This document shows positions 63,555 to 64,000 of a stretch of 64,000 nucleotides of DNA, piece by piece. The stretch comes from Bactericera cockerelli (Eukaryota > Arthropoda > Insecta > Hemiptera > Triozidae). The stretch lies in the NCBI GenBank assembly GCA_024516035.1, contig CM044961.1:37537112-37601111 (forward strand). The letters are read 5' to 3'. A model generated the notes under the pieces. The model saw nothing but the letters and a program-made list of their open reading frames with translations. It was not told the DNA's origin and searched no databases. Position numbers and translations under genes: made by a program. The number at the start of each line of letters is the position of its first letter. The stretch's first letter is position 1.

Positions 63555-64000
63555 TAAAGTTAGGTAGCCAATATAATCTCACACATGTATGTCACATAAC
63601 ATGGTAACACCAAGTGTATGTCCTAAAATAAAAAAATAAAGTCAGTTTGATAAATAGATTTACTTGTATAATGCCAGCACTTAATCTCTCTTAGTCAAGA
63701 AATTACCTGTTTGTTGATCCCTCGCCTCCTGGAACAGAACTCTACACATTGATTTTAATAATAAGACTACCATCTTCTTTTAACTTGGTGTCCTTCAGAT
63801 CTATTTAAATTGATTGATTAAGGTCACACAAAATCCAATGAAATGTCTAAAATGTTTGGCCTCTGGCTTTTATTATTGCTCTGTGAGCTAGTACATACAT
63901 TTAAACTGCCAATCTCAAAAATATGTTTCGTATGTGACTTTGCTAAATCTAACTCACAATATTTCAAGATCTACATTCATTACCTACAAATTTTAGATTG
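63555..64000. other. No gene seen
   Basis: AT-rich, no open frame or repeat recognised. Confidence 0.5.

Overview
This is a eukaryotic nuclear window, most likely from an arthropod. It has spliced genes with GT-AG introns, non-LTR retrotransposons of the CR1/L2/Jockey kind, several tRNA-headed SINE families, 5S-rRNA-derived SINEs, MITEs and long tandem arrays. I cannot name the species. It is a scaffold rather than finished sequence: there is a 23-base N gap at 61581-61603.

Two host genes converge. (1) The 3' end of an unrecognised gene lies on the + strand: a tentative exon at 1874-1933, then firm exons at 4112-4250, 4844-5024 and 6530-6752 that join in phase and end at a stop codon. (2) The Paf1-complex subunit CTR9 lies on the - strand from its ATG at 61179 to its stop at 17870, as 19 exons over 43.3 kb. 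I resolved 18 of these to the base with matching phases, giving about 1,075 codons. Exon 15 shows only its two ends, and its middle is missing from the assembly.

The outstanding feature is that both genes are loaded with tandem arrays whose repeat unit is a piece of exon plus its own splice site. Donor-side arrays are at CTR9 exons 6, 11, 15, 17 and 18 and at the DEPEDKE exon of the + strand gene. Acceptor-side arrays are at CTR9 exons 14 and 15. The terminal exon of the + gene is also present in four extra partial copies mixed with a GACCTTGA satellite. Exon-derived arrays make up well over 10 kb of the window. This is either an unusual mode of gene-internal repeat growth or a systematic assembly fault, and long reads would decide.

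Layout: 1-1.9 kb intergenic or intron with old LINE debris. 1.9-8.24 kb + strand gene, its arrays and exon copies. 8.34-15.64 kb a - strand LINE with a fold-back Tc1-like transposon inserted in its ORF1. 15.7-17.8 kb SINEs and small repeats. 17.87-61.18 kb CTR9, whose introns hold a 20-bp satellite (18.2-19.1 kb), a 75-bp exon-15 array (22.5-28.3 kb), exon-14/15 acceptor arrays (28.4-31.8 kb), MITEs and SINEs (32.7-39.8 kb), a 6.1-kb hAT-bounded composite unit carrying a 38-bp satellite (39.8-45.9 kb), a truncated LINE (50.8-52.3 kb) and a nearly intact + strand LINE (55.2-60.0 kb). 61.2-64 kb is the CTR9 upstream region, with a pogo-like element and a MITE.
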